Shown piece by piece: positions 33,762 to 45,703 of a stretch of 64,000 nucleotides of DNA (positions are counted from its first letter, which is position 1; the number at the start of each line of letters is the position of its first letter). The stretch is taken from positions 102,078,166 through 102,142,165 of the forward strand of contig NC_089587.1 of NCBI RefSeq assembly GCF_019320115.1, read 5' to 3'. A program made the translations under genes and the position numbers. A model generated the notes under the pieces. It did no database searches. It saw nothing but the letters and a program-made list of their open reading frames with translations, and was not told the DNA's origin. This stretch comes from Miscanthus floridulus. Taxonomy: Eukaryota > Streptophyta > Magnoliopsida > Poales > Poaceae.

Positions 33762-35283
33762 ATGGCCTACTTTTCCGCCACCTCCGCCGTGGCAGACTCA
33801 GGCGATACGACTCGCTTTGGCTCACTGGAGTTTCCCGCACTCCCACCGGTTGGGATGTGGGTTCCACCCATCTCCGAGCCGTCCCAGGCCTTCCTCTTTG
33901 GAAGCCTAGACTTTGCCGCCAACCGGCTCGGCGTACTACACCTCCGCGAGGAGGCACTCGTTCCGGCGCCTGTCGGATGGGCACCCTCCATCGGCTTCAG
34001 GACACACGACGACTTCAACAACGAGGCATCTGCGCTTCATTCCGGACAAACTCTCTGCTCAAACCCCGTTGTGAGTAATGTACATGCTGTTATTTACTTG
34101 CTATTCTCTATCTTCCGCCGATTACCCGGAGGGATCCCGTTGTCCCCGCCGCGACCGCCATATGACCGGTTCCCCTACGGCCTCGTGTCTCCCGTGGACA
34201 CATACACCCTGGGGCTCCGAATGATGCTGGCGCTGCCCCCTCTCACGTCTGAATTCGTGGGGATGGTGAGCTATCCTCCCACCTGTTTCCTCGACCTCAT
34301 GGATGACGATGTTGAGAGTGACGGCTCCAGCATCGGTGACGTGGCGCCTAGCCACCGTCTGTCCTAGGAGTGCACTATGGTGAACGCTCTAGGACAACCA
34401 CCGGTGGTAACGGAGTCCTTACAGACTAACACCCCTCCAGACCCTCGTGCGGAGACCCCCAAGCTCACACGGAAGCACGGTGAGGAACTATGACAATGCT
34501 GGCTGCACCAGCCACCGACTACGCTAGCGTGCTCGGCGCACCACACTACGCCCTATGCGCATAGACCATGGATAGGGGGGACAATTCCCACAGTTCGCTC
34601 AGGCCAATCAGAACATCGCCGCTGCGTCAATGCTTCTGCGTGGCCTGCCCGAGCTGAACGACCCTCAGGAACAGGCGATCCACCAGAACCTCCAGGCACT
34701 AGTGGAGACCACCGCCGTTCAACAAGCGGAGAGCTCTGGATTATGACATCGACTCATGGCCTCACTCCCCACCAGGGGAATGGGGACGCAGCAGACGAGT
34801 CGCTCCACCCGCTCACCACTACAACCGCCAAGCATGGCACAAGAGGCCGCATTGGCACCTCATCTTGACTTGACGACCACTCCGCACCGAACGCCTGTAC
34901 ACAAGCGGCTCGGGCCAAACCGAGACGCTCATAGCAGCGACCGGTGTCCTAGCCCGGATGGCCCAGGACCATGGGCCTTTGACCAACGCATCCAGCGAGC
35001 GCCGCTCCCACCGCGCTCCAACGAAGGCCGAGGCAAATGTAAGGCCAAGTGCCAAGATCAAGATGAGGGCCCCTCCACGCAGAGGGGGAAAAAGAATAGT
35101 AAAGATCACCGCCGACCAGCCAACTCCGCGTTGGTCCCCACGGCTGATCACACGGGCAAACAGCCCCCGTGGGACCTTCTGGCCCACTTCCATGAACTCA
35201 TGGAGAGCCCATGCACCAATCATGCCTACCCCATCAAACACCTCTACAAGGACTATAAGCTCCTCAAGCGCCTTCTACGATAG
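33762..35283 (+). pseudogene. Gag region of the Gypsy-type element, broken
   Basis: ATG 33762 opens a 201-codon frame (MAYFSATSAVADSG..., to 34367) with no recognised domain. A second stretch (about 34600-35283) has features of the central gag of grass Gypsy elements: repeated QALVETTAVQ-type heptads, then a basic region, and near 35180 WDLLAHFHELMESPCTNH followed by YPIKHLYKDYKLLKRLLR. Stops at 34365, 34492 and 34745 interrupt it. The CCHC knuckle that usually follows is not evident. Gag would package the RNA; this copy cannot make a full protein. Confidence 0.72.
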
Positions 35284-35362
35284 GCCGGAGAGGCCAAAGG
35301 AAGAAGAAGGCGAAGAAGCAGCGACCAAGAAAGGGGGCGTAGCGGACAAGGATCTGGACGAC

Positions 35363-35445
35363 TGAAGGTTGAAATGATCCGACCGGACGCCTACCGTCTG
35401 AAGGACGACAATGACGACATTCTCACCGAACGCTTGGAATAGCTA
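35363..35445 (+). pseudogene. Relic of the pol C-terminus
   Basis: IRPDAYRLKDDNDDILT, followed after a one-base shift by NAWNS, resembles the last residues of grass Gypsy polyproteins (pattern aYRLxDxdGxxLxNxWNxxxLRxFYP). It stands only 80 bp after the gag region. Everything between, from protease to integrase, is missing. The following GGCTCGGGTCGCTCGGGGGC (about 35532-35551) is also usual downstream of pol. Confidence 0.6.
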
Positions 35446-38400
35446 TGTCATTTTTCTTCCCCTAAATTTTAGTCTTATCATTGTTTACTTAGCGTTTGCT
35501 CCTATAAGAGCACCCCGACCCGAACACTTTTTGGCTCGGGTCGCTCGGGGGCTCCACGAGGGTACACTACTACCTCTATTTTTTGTTTTATTATCATATG
35601 GTGAAATTCTTTCCTGCCCAAACAAAAGGGTAGTTCGTTCCTTTAATTTGCCTTACGTAGCTTTGCTTTAAAATATTCTGACCGATTGCACCCCACCTCT
35701 ACCTACGGTTACGAGCAGCTAAGCCTCACGGGCCATGCCCTGGGCTCCTAAGGTTGCAGCCTATGGGACGAACGGGCAAGTACGAGAAAGAAAGAATAAA
35801 AAACAAAATTATGCTAAGGGAAAAACTAAGAAACGGAATGGACAAGCTTCCCGAACGGAGTGACTCCATGACGTAAAACAAAACTGATTGTAGTCATTAA
35901 GTATACAAGATGTTTACACGTGTGCTCCCCCACAAACTTAAACTTTTTACATCTACTAAACTACTTATACTTTACAAGCTATTGGGGCAGCTCGGCAGCA
36001 TCTGCTGTCGGTGCGACCGGCGAGGGCGCAGGCTGCTCACTCCCCGGCCGGACAACATTTGGCTCGGTCGAAGCCAAGGCAATGTCCACCTCTGACCCAG
36101 GCTCCGTGCCAACCGCAGGCTAGGCGACGTCCTCCCGACGCGCGCTTCTGGCCATGTCTTCACGGCGGACGTCCATCACCCACTACGCAAAGACTTGCTC
36201 TGCCACCAACCTTTTGTGCGGCAGCAAGCTCTCCCCGAGCGTTTGGATGTCCTCCGTGCTCAAGCCGTCAGCATACCTGCTACAGATAGTGGCGAAGTCT
36301 AGGATCGGGTGATACATCGCTACCAAAGTCAACACCCCCAACGCTCCGTAGAACAGCCCACTTGTGATAAGGTCCCGGACCTCATCCGGGACCTCTGCCA
36401 GCTGGACAGCAGGCGCGCTAGTACTTGGCGGCGACCCGAAGACCTCTGAGATGACTAGCTTGGCTACATTGCAGATCTAGTCAAGTTCGCCCTCGAGAGC
36501 ACGTCGCTCTTCATGGGACTTGGCCAGCTCCTCTGCATTCTAGCCAAAAGTCGCCTTGACCGTCTCCAGGTCCCGCTCCAACGACTTCACCTTTCCACCC
36601 AGCTCTGAAAGAACAGCGACAAGCTCAGAAATAGATTAAAAGGAAGAAACCAACACGACGAAAAACAGAAAAGGTACGTATCAAGGCGGAAGTTCTCAAG
36701 GGTGGAGAATTCCTCCGCCTGCCAGGCCACCTGCTCACGTAGCTGGGTGCTCGCCTCCTCCGTCCCCATCACCTAGCCTCGAAGCATGAGCACTTCCTAG
36801 TCTGCCTCCGACCGGGACTTTTGCTCCGACTCTAGGGCCTTTCGCGCCGACTCTAGGGCGTTCTGCTCTGACACCAAGGCACTCCACTCTGACTCAAGGG
36901 TCTCCAGGGATTTTTGGAGCACCACCTCAGTGTTCGCCAGAGATTTCCGCAACCCCACGTCGGTCTCCGCCTAGCGGCCTTCCCCGCCTCAAGCCCCCAC
37001 TCAGCAATGGTCGCCTACTCCATTGCACGCTGCTCCTCCGCCTGCACCACAGTCACCGCAGCCGCCCGGTCCTAGGACTCATGGTGGGTGGACTCTAGCT
37101 GATGCGCAAGCTCAGCCACCCGGGCATGCTCCATCCGAAGGAAGCGGGACTTGCGGGATGACATCTCCTTTAGACCCTACGAAAAGCAAGCATGCTGAGG
37201 CAACCAACAAGAGATTCAGAGGTCAAGGACAAATACGGGGAACTCACCTCCACGGTGAGCTACAGGTTGACCTTGACTAACTGCTGAGTGGACTTAACCC
37301 GCTCTTGGGCGTCCTCGAGCTTCACGGACAGGTTAGCGAGTTCGGACACCGTGGCAAGTCCCTTCTCCCCAAGGATGTGTCAGAGCTAACACTCCTGGGA
37401 ATCCCGAAGGACGGACCACACCTTTGCTGATCCTCAGGGCAGGGCCACTCTAGGTCACCCTCCAACAGCCCGCTAGAGGGCCTAGCCTTCAAATGAACCA
37501 CCGCTAGCTCCCACGACGACACCGGTAGCTCCACCATGTCATCTGCCTCATCGTTAGACGAGATCTCCACCACCTCAGTTGTGCGGGCTGCCGCTGACTG
37601 TTCCAACTCTATCCTGGCTGTGTCTCCCCTCGGCGCCTTCAGCACTAACCACGAGGGTGAGCCATGTAGTCCTCTACCTAGCAAGGCAGGGAGCTCGGTC
37701 TCCCTCTCCTCTTCCTCCTCAGTTGGTGGAGGAGGGGCCACGAGAGTTACCTCTAACACAATCTCCATCGTTAGCACCGGGATCGCCGCTAATGCCGCCA
37801 CCACCACTGCCACCGTACTAGCAACCGACCTAGGGGGCACCACCCCCAGAAGGGAAGGGTTCGCCACCACCACCCTGTTCCCCCCACCGCTCACCACGAT
37901 GCGCTATAGGGTGGGCCTCCAAACCTCCCGCATGGGAGTTGGGGCGATGCTCAACCCCATCATCGCCCGACCGCTGACAAAATAGTACAGGTAAGTCATA
38001 CTCCTAAAAGACTCAATAGCAAAAGACCGAAAAGAAACAAAACATACCGGGAGGTAAGTGGCATGACTCTGAAGGCAAGACCCAATGTCGATGGGCCTGT
38101 AGGGCAAAGACCGCTCCTATGCTGCGACCTACGCCCCCTCACTTCAGCCGGGGGCAGAATCGTCCCAATCGGCTCCTGCCCGGCCTGCGGGTCACCATGG
38201 CCCTCGGCTCGGGATGCCCCGATCGGAGCAGCAGGTGGGGCATCCTCTGGCTGCGAATCACGCGCTGGCACCAGTCTCGGTGATGCACGGGTGCCAGCCC
38301 GCTCCTTGGACTACCCGGCTTGCTCGGCCACGTCTGCGGTAGGTGGGGATGAGACCGGCGACACCACTGAGGGGCATGGTGACCGCGTCCGCTTCGCCTC

Positions 38401-38536
38401 CCGTCCGCCGACGGTGTCCGCGCTCACTGCATGCTTCCTTGGCATAGGAACCACCGCATGCCTCTCCGCCTCCTACTCATCACCAGCGGACATCGCCGTA
38501 GGGTCGCGACGCTCCGTCAAGGTCACAACAACCTTC

Positions 38537-40877
38537 TGAAAGGGTCGAGATGGCGACTAGTGGGGGGGTGAATAGTCCTTTTTGTAACTTAATCATGTTG
38601 GCTAACCGAAACAAGTGTGGAATTAAAACTATCGGTCTAGCCAAGACTACACCCCTCTATCTTTGTTCACAAGCACCTTGCAAAGATACTAATCAAGCAA
38701 CAAAGGTGCTGGGCTAGCTAGAGCTCACCTAACCAATTCTAGGAGCAAGGTCACACAAACCTATGCCACTAGTACTTTAAGCAACAAGGGAGCTCCTACA
38801 CATGCTAGTAAGCAAAAGCACAAAGCCAACTAAGCTCACTAACAATGCTCAATAACAAGGCAACCAATGCCAAATTAGAGAGCGCAAATACTTAGCTACA
38901 TAAACTAAGTAATGTGACTAACAAGGTTACACAAACCAAATTAGCCACGCAAGGGAGCTACTTCTATGCTACACAAGCAAGAAGGTAATTAGCAGGCTAC
39001 ACAAGCTATCTAATTACAAGAGCAACTACACAAGCTTAATATGTGTAAAAGTAATTGCAATCTTGTGTAATAGGGATGCAAACCAATGGGAAGAACAAGG
39101 TTGACACGATGATTTTTCTCCCGAGGTTCACGTGTTTACCAACACGCTAGTCCCCATTGTGTCGACCGCTCACTTGGTGGTTCAGCGGCTAATTAGCATC
39201 ACCCGCTAAGCCTGCACGTCGGGCGCCGCAAGAACCTGCTCCTTGAGTGAGGGTAGCTCAATAACACAATTTACTAAAGTTGCTCTTCGCGACTCCCACA
39301 GGGCGAGCACAATGCCCCTCACAAAGCACTTCTCCGGAGCGCCGCACAAGCTTCTTGCGGGCTTCCACGGAGACCACCACCAAGCCATCTAGGAGGTGGC
39401 AACCCCCAAGAGTAACAAGCACCACTGGCTTGCAACTCGATCACCTAGTGCCACTCGATGCAACCTCACAATGCAATCGCACTAGAATCGCTCACTCACA
39501 CAATCGGATGATCACTATCAAGTATGTGTAAGATGGAGGGCTCCTAAGCACTCTCAAGCATGGACACAGAGTCCCCAAGGTGCTCAGCACTAGCCATGGC
39601 CAAAGGCCACTTCTATTTATAGCCCCATGGGCTAAACTAGCCGTTACCCCTTCACTGGGCGTTTTTCGGGCTAACCGGACGCTGCACCGGACGCACCGAA
39701 CGTGCATACCGAATGCGTCTGGTCGCAATACCGGACGTGTCCGGTAGCGCCTGGTCGCCACGTGTCCCATTCAAACTAGCCGTTGCCACAACGGCTCTCT
39801 GACATGTCTAACTAGACATTCACACCGGACGCAGAAGCAAACATGACCGGACGCTGAGGCGCTGCGTCCGGTCGAGTCCAGTAAGCACTCAGGTCTGACC
39901 GGACACGTCCGGTCACCCCTGACCGGACGCTGCCAGCGTCCGATCGATCGTTCACAGAACGCCAACCATGCAGATTCACACCGGACACGTCCGGTGTGAC
40001 GACCGGACGCGTCCGGTCGCTGAGTTCGCCGGTTAATACCGGACGTGTTCGGTCACTCTGACCAGCGCGGCTCACTCCTTTTCTTCACCAAGTTGATCCA
40101 CATCAACTCCAACTTTATCTCCTTTGTAAATGTGCCAACACCACCAAGTGTACACCACCATGTGTATGTGTGTTAGCTTTTCACAATCATTTCCCAAAGA
40201 GTTAGCCACTCAACTTGCCACGCCACTCAATCCTAGCAACGATGCAAAGTTAGATCACTCGAGTGGCACTTAGATGACCGATATGCAAACAAGTTTGCTC
40301 CTCTTGATAGTATGGCCATCTATCCTAAACCCGATCATAAACTTCTCTACACACCTATGACCGGTGAAATGAAATGCCCTAGGTTATACCTTTGCCTTGC
40401 GCATTCCATTCCATCTCCTCCAACATTGATGCAACACATGCACCAACATGATCAATAATGATACGATCCACTTCATATCATCACGTGATCATATTGGTTC
40501 ATCGATCTTGACTTCACTTGCTCTTCACCGTTGCCATCGTCCATCGGCACCAAGTCTTGCTCAAGCTTCACCGCCACGTGGTCCATCACTCCAAAGCTTT
40601 TGACTTGCCCTTCACGCTTGCAACCGGTCCATCAAGCCAAGTCTTGTCTTGATCTTCTCCACCTTGATCACATGACTCAATGTCATGTCTCATGTGCAAT
40701 AAGCTCCTTCAGCATCACATGTGTGAGCTTTGCAACATCTCTAAGCCATTTTCACCTCCATGGCATATGTTGCTCACACACATGTACCTGTGGACTAATC
40801 ACCTGTGTATCTCACATAAACACAATTAGTCCACCTAAGTTGTCACTCAATTACCAAAACCAAACAAGGACCTTTCA
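38537..40877. mobile_element. Solo LTR (probably Copia, SIRE/Maximus-like) nested in the Gypsy-type element
   Basis: The insert starts TGAAAGGGTCGAGATGGCGA and ends AAGGACCTTTCA, so it has TG...CA ends within a 7-bp inverted TGAAAGG/CCTTTCA. Flanks CCTTC (38532-38536) and CCTCC (40878-40882) look like a 5-bp duplication with one mutation; removing the insert restores an open antisense frame. GGGGGGGTGAATAG near the start is typical of grass SIRE/Maximus LTRs. The 2341-bp segment has no coding region and has ACCGGACGCGTCCGGT-type palindromes. Solo-LTR status is inferred from ends and TSD; a DNA transposon is the alternative. Confidence 0.6.
39655..40065. repeat. CCGGACGCGTCCGG palindromic minirepeats
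   Basis: About fifteen copies of CCGGACGC, ACGCGTCCGGT, GACACGTCCGGT and related half-sites occur in 400 bp. Several form palindromes such as CCGGACGCGTCCGG. They are CpG-dense. No coding function is visible. Confidence 0.75.
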
Positions 40878-43439
40878 CCTCCTGACTTTCCTCCTCCTCA
40901 GAGAAAACCATGTCATCCACATCTATGGTATCCTCTGACTGGAGCTCCGACTCGATGTCGCTCCTATGTTCCCCGGCCTTCATGCGCTGGGTGATCTCCT
41001 ACTCCTTCTCTTGCTTCCACTGAACCTCCTTGGTTCTTTTCTTCGTCCTGGCATCCACCGCCTCCTTCTGGGTGGCCTGCTGAGCCATGCCCTCCGGTCC
41101 CTTGGGAAGGTGTGGCCCGGACTTGTAAACTCCAAGTCCCTATGGAACGGGCGACTCAAAATAAAAAAAATTGGAAAGCAGAGGAAGAAGCACAGACTAA
41201 AGAGAAGGGAGCATACAAGTCTGGACACAAAAGATGTAGGCTTCCCATCGACCTTCTCTTTGGGCTTCAGCTGCAGCACCTGGTCAAGGCGACTCCAGAC
41301 CTCGTCGTTCGACACCTCCTCCAGTGACGCATGGTCTGGGTCCATCGGGCCGTCGTACTTCCACATTGGCTGCGTCCTCTCTACCAACGGAGCAACCCAG
41401 CGGCGGTAGAGGGTGTGGAACACCTGCACCCCATCAAGGCCGCACTGCACAAGCTTCCGGAGCTCCTCCTCGATGATCTCCACCTTCTTATTCTCCCGAT
41501 GGGCAGGACCCCATGACCAACTATCCTACTTCTCCGGCCTCCCATCAATAAACGCCAGGAACGACGCCTCTACCGGGTTCCTGATATAAAACCACTCCCC
41601 TTGCCACCCCTGGTAGGAGTCGCAGGGGATGTATGCGGGATACGAGCCCCCTGCGCTCGGTTTTCTCTACGTGGCGAAGCCCCCCACCAGTGCAATCTCG
41701 GGTGGATTCCCCACCGGCAAAACCCACCTAGAGAACAGCCGCCGAAAGAAGTCTGTGTGTGGCTCCATCCCAAGAAAGGCCTCGTAGACGGTGATGAAGC
41801 CGGTGATATGCAGCACCCCCGTCGAATTAAGGTGCTGCAGCTCTAGACCCCACTCATTAAGGAGCCCACATAGGAACCAGTGCACGGGGTATCCTGACCT
41901 ACGCTCATGGAAGGCGAGAAAGGAAACCACCTCATCAGGCCGAGGTTGTAGGAACTCCTCCCTCCCGGGAGCCCTCCAGCGCGCCACCTCCTTCGGTGGC
42001 AGAAACCCCTTAGCGGCAAAGGCCTTCAGCACTGACTCCCTCACGGTGGATGACCTCTAGCCCGACATCTCGCTCTAGGTTTGTAAAAAGATTTGTGAGT
42101 TTTCTCCCTCTCCCTCGCTCTCTTCCTTTTCTTTCCTAGGAACCACCATGGCTCTCAGGGATGCTCTCCAGAAGAAGGAAAATGAGAGGAGACGACAGAC
42201 GGGGAACAGGCGAGGGAACGGGGCGAAAAACCTTCTCCCTTCTCCTACTTAAGGAAAAGGGCACATCAGTTGGGAAGGTGCACCGATCAGGAAAGTCAAA
42301 ACGGCGGAGCGAAAAACCCTCTCACTTTCCCATTTAATGCAGATGGGATACGATGGGACACGCCCTGACCGATGAGACACGCCCTGCTCGACGAAACAGC
42401 GCCTAATCAGATAGGACGTGGCCTGGGCATGGCCCACCACTATCGCATGACCAACAACTACCGCACATCGGGCACAAGAACCAAAGCGCCACCACGCGTA
42501 GGTGGCCCTCCACTTCCCCAGGCAGGACTTAGGAAAAACCCAAAAATGGGATCTCCACCAGGAGAAACCATCGGGCTTCCTAAGTCGATCAAACGGCTCA
42601 GAAAAACACATCGAGGGACAGGTAGGGAGCAAAGGGACGCTCCATGTAGGCCATGTCGACTCCATCACGAATGACGAGAACGGGTCCTGGTCAGACATTT
42701 CCGCCCGGAGCTCTTCAAACCCCGTCACTCGAGTCATCAACGTAACACTATTGACCCCCGCTATTTCTTTATAAATCATTTCATACATCCATACACGCAT
42801 TCATTCCATACGCCTATGCCCCCGGATGATTCAGGCCCTGAACCGCTCGGGTGCTCAGGAACTAAGCATCGCACGTGCAGCGAAATGCATCACAATGCTC
42901 CGTGTTGAGTCACGTAGCAGCAGTTGCCTCGTTAGACATGAACAACGACTGACCGGGGTTTGAAGGATGGCCCACGAAGGGCTTGAGGCCGCCCCACATC
43001 AAACAGAGCCAGGGGAGAAAATGCAAATGAGCCCCGTGCGGCCCTAGCCCAGTCTGCCCCAAAATAGACAGGGTCATCTCAACCTTCTTGTTCGATCCTA
43101 AACCTCTCGCCAAGCCCACAGAATCTCCATCGAGGGGAGGCCGTCAGGCCACCCGGGTCGATCTCCAGAACAACCTAGGCATCTGTCAGGTTGTAGGTAA
43201 AGGAGCAGTGGAATGTCATAAGAGGGCTATGCCAACCCTGACATGAACGATGGGCCTAGATTCCACTTGATCATACCCGTTAGCGAACTCACCGAGCGCG
43301 TCACTTGAGCCTGAGCGATCGAGAGAAGGGACAAAACTCAGCCCCTCTAGTTGTGAGAAACCGAGGACGGGATAATGCACACAACTCAAACCAACCCCTA
43401 CCAAAAGCCCAATAGGGCTCGGGGGCTCAAGGCACACCA

Positions 43440-43720
43440 AATGTCTAGGTCTGCGACCCTTTACTCGCCCCATCCGGCTATGCTTTGACTGCACACGAAA
43501 CTACTGGGTCTGCGACCCCAAACATGCCCCATCCGGCTACGCTTCGACTGCACACCAAAACGCCTGGGTCTACAACCCTAAACTCGCCCCATCTGGCTAC
43601 GCTTCGACTGCACACCAAACGCCTAGGTCTGCGACCCCGAACTCGCCCCATCCAGCTATGCTTCAACTGCACACCAAACGCCTGGGTCTGTGACCCCGAA
43701 CTTGTCCCATCAGGATCCAC
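43440..43720 (+). repeat. 60-bp tandem repeat in the Gypsy-type 3' internal region
   Basis: Five units carry CCTGGGTCTGCGACCCCGAA, CTCGCCCCATCCGGCTACGC and TTCGACTGCACACCAAA. The period is close to 60 bp and the last unit is partial. It lies between the antisense ORF and the polypurine tract, a place where these elements often hold tandem repeats. Confidence 0.85.
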
Positions 43721-43734
43721 GAGCTCTGGCTCAC

Positions 43735-44255
43735 TCGATCCCTAAACTAACTAAACTAACTACCTCGGTTGCGTGAGCTGCACCGAGGCCAGGATCCATG
43801 ACTTCGACTCGCCCGATCCCACGGCGCGCACCGACGCTAGGATCAGCGAGCTCTGTCTCATACAATCCCTAAACTAACTAAACTAACTACCTCAGCTGCG
43901 CGAGCTGCACCAAGGCCAGGATCCACGACTCTGACTCGCCTGATCCCTGGGTGCACACCGATGCTAGGATCAGCGAGCCCTGTCTCATCCAATCCCTAAA
44001 CTAACTCCCTCGGCTACGTGAGCTGCACCGAGGCCAGGATCTATGACTTCGACTCGCCCGATCCCACGACGCGCACCGATGCTAGGATCAGCGAGCTCTA
44101 TCTCGTTTGATCCCTATACTAACTGCCTCAGCTGCACACGCAGCACTGATGCCCGGATCCACGACTCCGACTCACCCGATCCCACAGCGCGCACCAACGC
44201 TAGGAACATCAAGCTCCGTCTTGTCCGATCCCTATACTAACACCTCGATTGCGCA
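43735..44255 (+). repeat. About 125-bp tandem repeat next to it
   Basis: About four units share CGATCCCTAAACTAACTA, CCTCGG-TGCGTGAGCTGCAC, CGAGGCCAGGATCCATGACT, TCGACTCGCCCGATCCCAC and GCGCACCGACGCTAGGATCA. Unit starts are near 43738, 43864, 43993 and 44110, with a partial copy at 44227. Later units lose the duplicated CTAACTAAA. Confidence 0.82.
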
Positions 44256-44430
44256 ACGACACCTTGGTTTATGACTCCAACTCGACTAAAAAACACGTGC
44301 ACTCGCCCGCTGGCAAAACCCCCGGGACAATTCTGCTCGAATCACCTCAGGGCTCGGGGGCTACACCCGCAGGTGCACTCGCGTGCACCCGCTGTCAAGA
44401 CAAAAATCCCCCAGACGATTCTACCCGAAT

Positions 44431-44452
44431 AGCTCGGGGGCTCGGGGGCTCC
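44431..44452 (+). promoter_or_regulatory. Polypurine-tract-like region
   Basis: AGCTCGGGGGCTCGGGGGCT ends two bases before the TG of the 3' LTR. It is G-rich rather than pure purine, as in other grass Gypsy elements with 'GGCTCGGGGGCT'. It would prime plus-strand DNA synthesis. Confidence 0.55.
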
Positions 44453-45698
44453 TGTCGGGTTTATAAACCCGAGGTCCCTCGTGGACTGGCTTCCCAAATG
44501 AAGGTTCAGCCTAGGCAGACCATGCACAGCTCATGGCCTGGCCCGAATACCTGAGTGACAGGCCGGAGGAGCAATCCAATCTCCGATCGAAAAGCCTGAT
44601 CAAAGAGGAACGGTGCCCCTTTTCGACTCTGGCCCACCTCTCCGACCGAAGCGCTCGCTTCGGTCTCTAGCCTGTCTCTGGACGGCTTCTCCGACCGGAA
44701 AGCCTAGCCAAAACACCACATCCGACTTCGATCCGCGTCTCCGATCGAGGATGTGCCAAACCCCTGCTCATGGCTCTTCTCCGACTGGCACGAACAGAGC
44801 CGACTGGAACCAACCGACCGGGGACGCCCGCTCGAAAAGGACCGGGGAACAAACGGAGAAAGCAAGGCAGGGCGCACAAGTCAAACTATGATACTAGGGA
44901 CCGTACCCTGTACAGCTGTAGAAATAGTACTCTGCAACCTTCCTGGCACAACAGAGTCCAAATAGTATTGTAGGCGCCGACATTTTCTCTACAGTATTGT
45001 GGGTGCCATTAACTCGCATACGGTAAGGCTCCACCACATGTCTCTGAGCATCGATAGTGTTGTGGGCGCCGGCTTTTACCGTAACAGGAGAACATGATAA
45101 AAGTCCTTGCATGCCTCATGGAATCAACAGGGTAGCAGGTGCCGACCTTTGCCACACCCGAAGAAGACAAACAAACCTCCCATGTGCCTCCGACACTCAA
45201 CAGTATTGTGGGCGGTGGGCGTCTACCATCGTCCAGTACCCGCCGGCGTGGGCAGCAAGGCTCAGTAGCATACGTACTCTCTCCCTCTCACTTATAAGAC
45301 CATCCCCTTCATCTATAAAAGGGGATACACTCTCTCCCAAAAAAACTCAGTCGATTTAAGTTCATACAAGTTGATTCAAATCCCGAACACACGCTCAAAC
45401 ACTTAGGTCATAGCGGGTCTTTTGTCGCTTTCGGTCCCTCTGACCAGAGTCCAACCGGACCTCTTGTACCCCTATCTTTCTCCTTCTCGTTTATAACCCC
45501 ACTGCAAACTTCGAGCACCTAGACTCAGGAATAAAGTCACCGACCGATCCAAACTGGACGTAGGGCACGTTGTCTGAACCAGTATAAACAATGTGTCATT
45601 AAGTGTTAAATCACCTCCGATCACAACGTACGGCAAAAATAAAAATATTTAATTGTTGGTCATTTTCTACATTTTATTGGTCATTTTCTGCACCAACA
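44453..45698 (+). repeat. Gypsy-type 3' LTR
   Basis: 1246 bp from TGTCGGGTTTATAAACCC to TTTTCTGCACCAACA. TATA box at 45314-45320. It is 31 bp longer than the 5' LTR, partly because TCATTTTCTACATTTTATTGG near the end is a partial duplication of TTGGTCATTTTCTGC. Confidence 0.92.
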
Positions 45699-45703
45699 TG
45701 CAC

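Larger units (their letters stand above)
35960..42066 (-). pseudogene. Antisense additional ORF (Transposase_28-type), broken
   Basis: Opposite to gag, a long decayed gene runs from about 42066 down to 35960. The first part (42044-41667) has PDEVVSFLAFHERRSGYP, GLLNEWGLELQHLNSTGVLH and FEAFLGMEPH-like sequence, typical of the 'putative gypsy-type transposon' domain (Transposase_28). Next come an exon at 41483-41160 (RRWVAPLVERTQPMW, YDGPMDPDH), a charged region, and a coiled-coil-rich part (about 37290-36550; TQLREQVAWQAEEFSTLENFRL). A conserved tail is near 36480-36170 (LFYGALGVLTLVAMYHPILD, YADGLSTEDIQ). Stops occur throughout and the solo LTR at 38537 cuts it. Its role in retrotransposons is unknown. 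Confidence 0.75.
32493..45698 (+). mobile_element. 13.2-kb Gypsy-type retrotransposon lacking pol
   Basis: Two LTRs (32493-33707 and 44453-45698) with TG...CA ends are flanked by the exact 5-bp duplication TGCAC (32488-32492 and 45699-45703). A primer-binding-site-like TGGCGCCGTCCGTGGGGA follows the 5' LTR, and the G-rich GCTCGGGGGCTCC precedes the 3' LTR. Inside are gag on the plus strand, a short relic of the pol C-terminus, and a long antisense ORF region with a Transposase_28-type domain. Protease, RT, RNase H and integrase are absent. A 2.3-kb solo LTR is inserted at 38537-40877. The element must have been copied by proteins from a relative. Confidence 0.93.

Noticed and set aside
38537..40877. 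DNA transposon with TGAAAGG inverted ends
   Set aside because: TG...CA ends, a 5-bp rather than 3-, 8- or 9-bp duplication and a GGGGGGGTGAATAG head fit a solo LTR better. The alternative is kept open in the feature entry.
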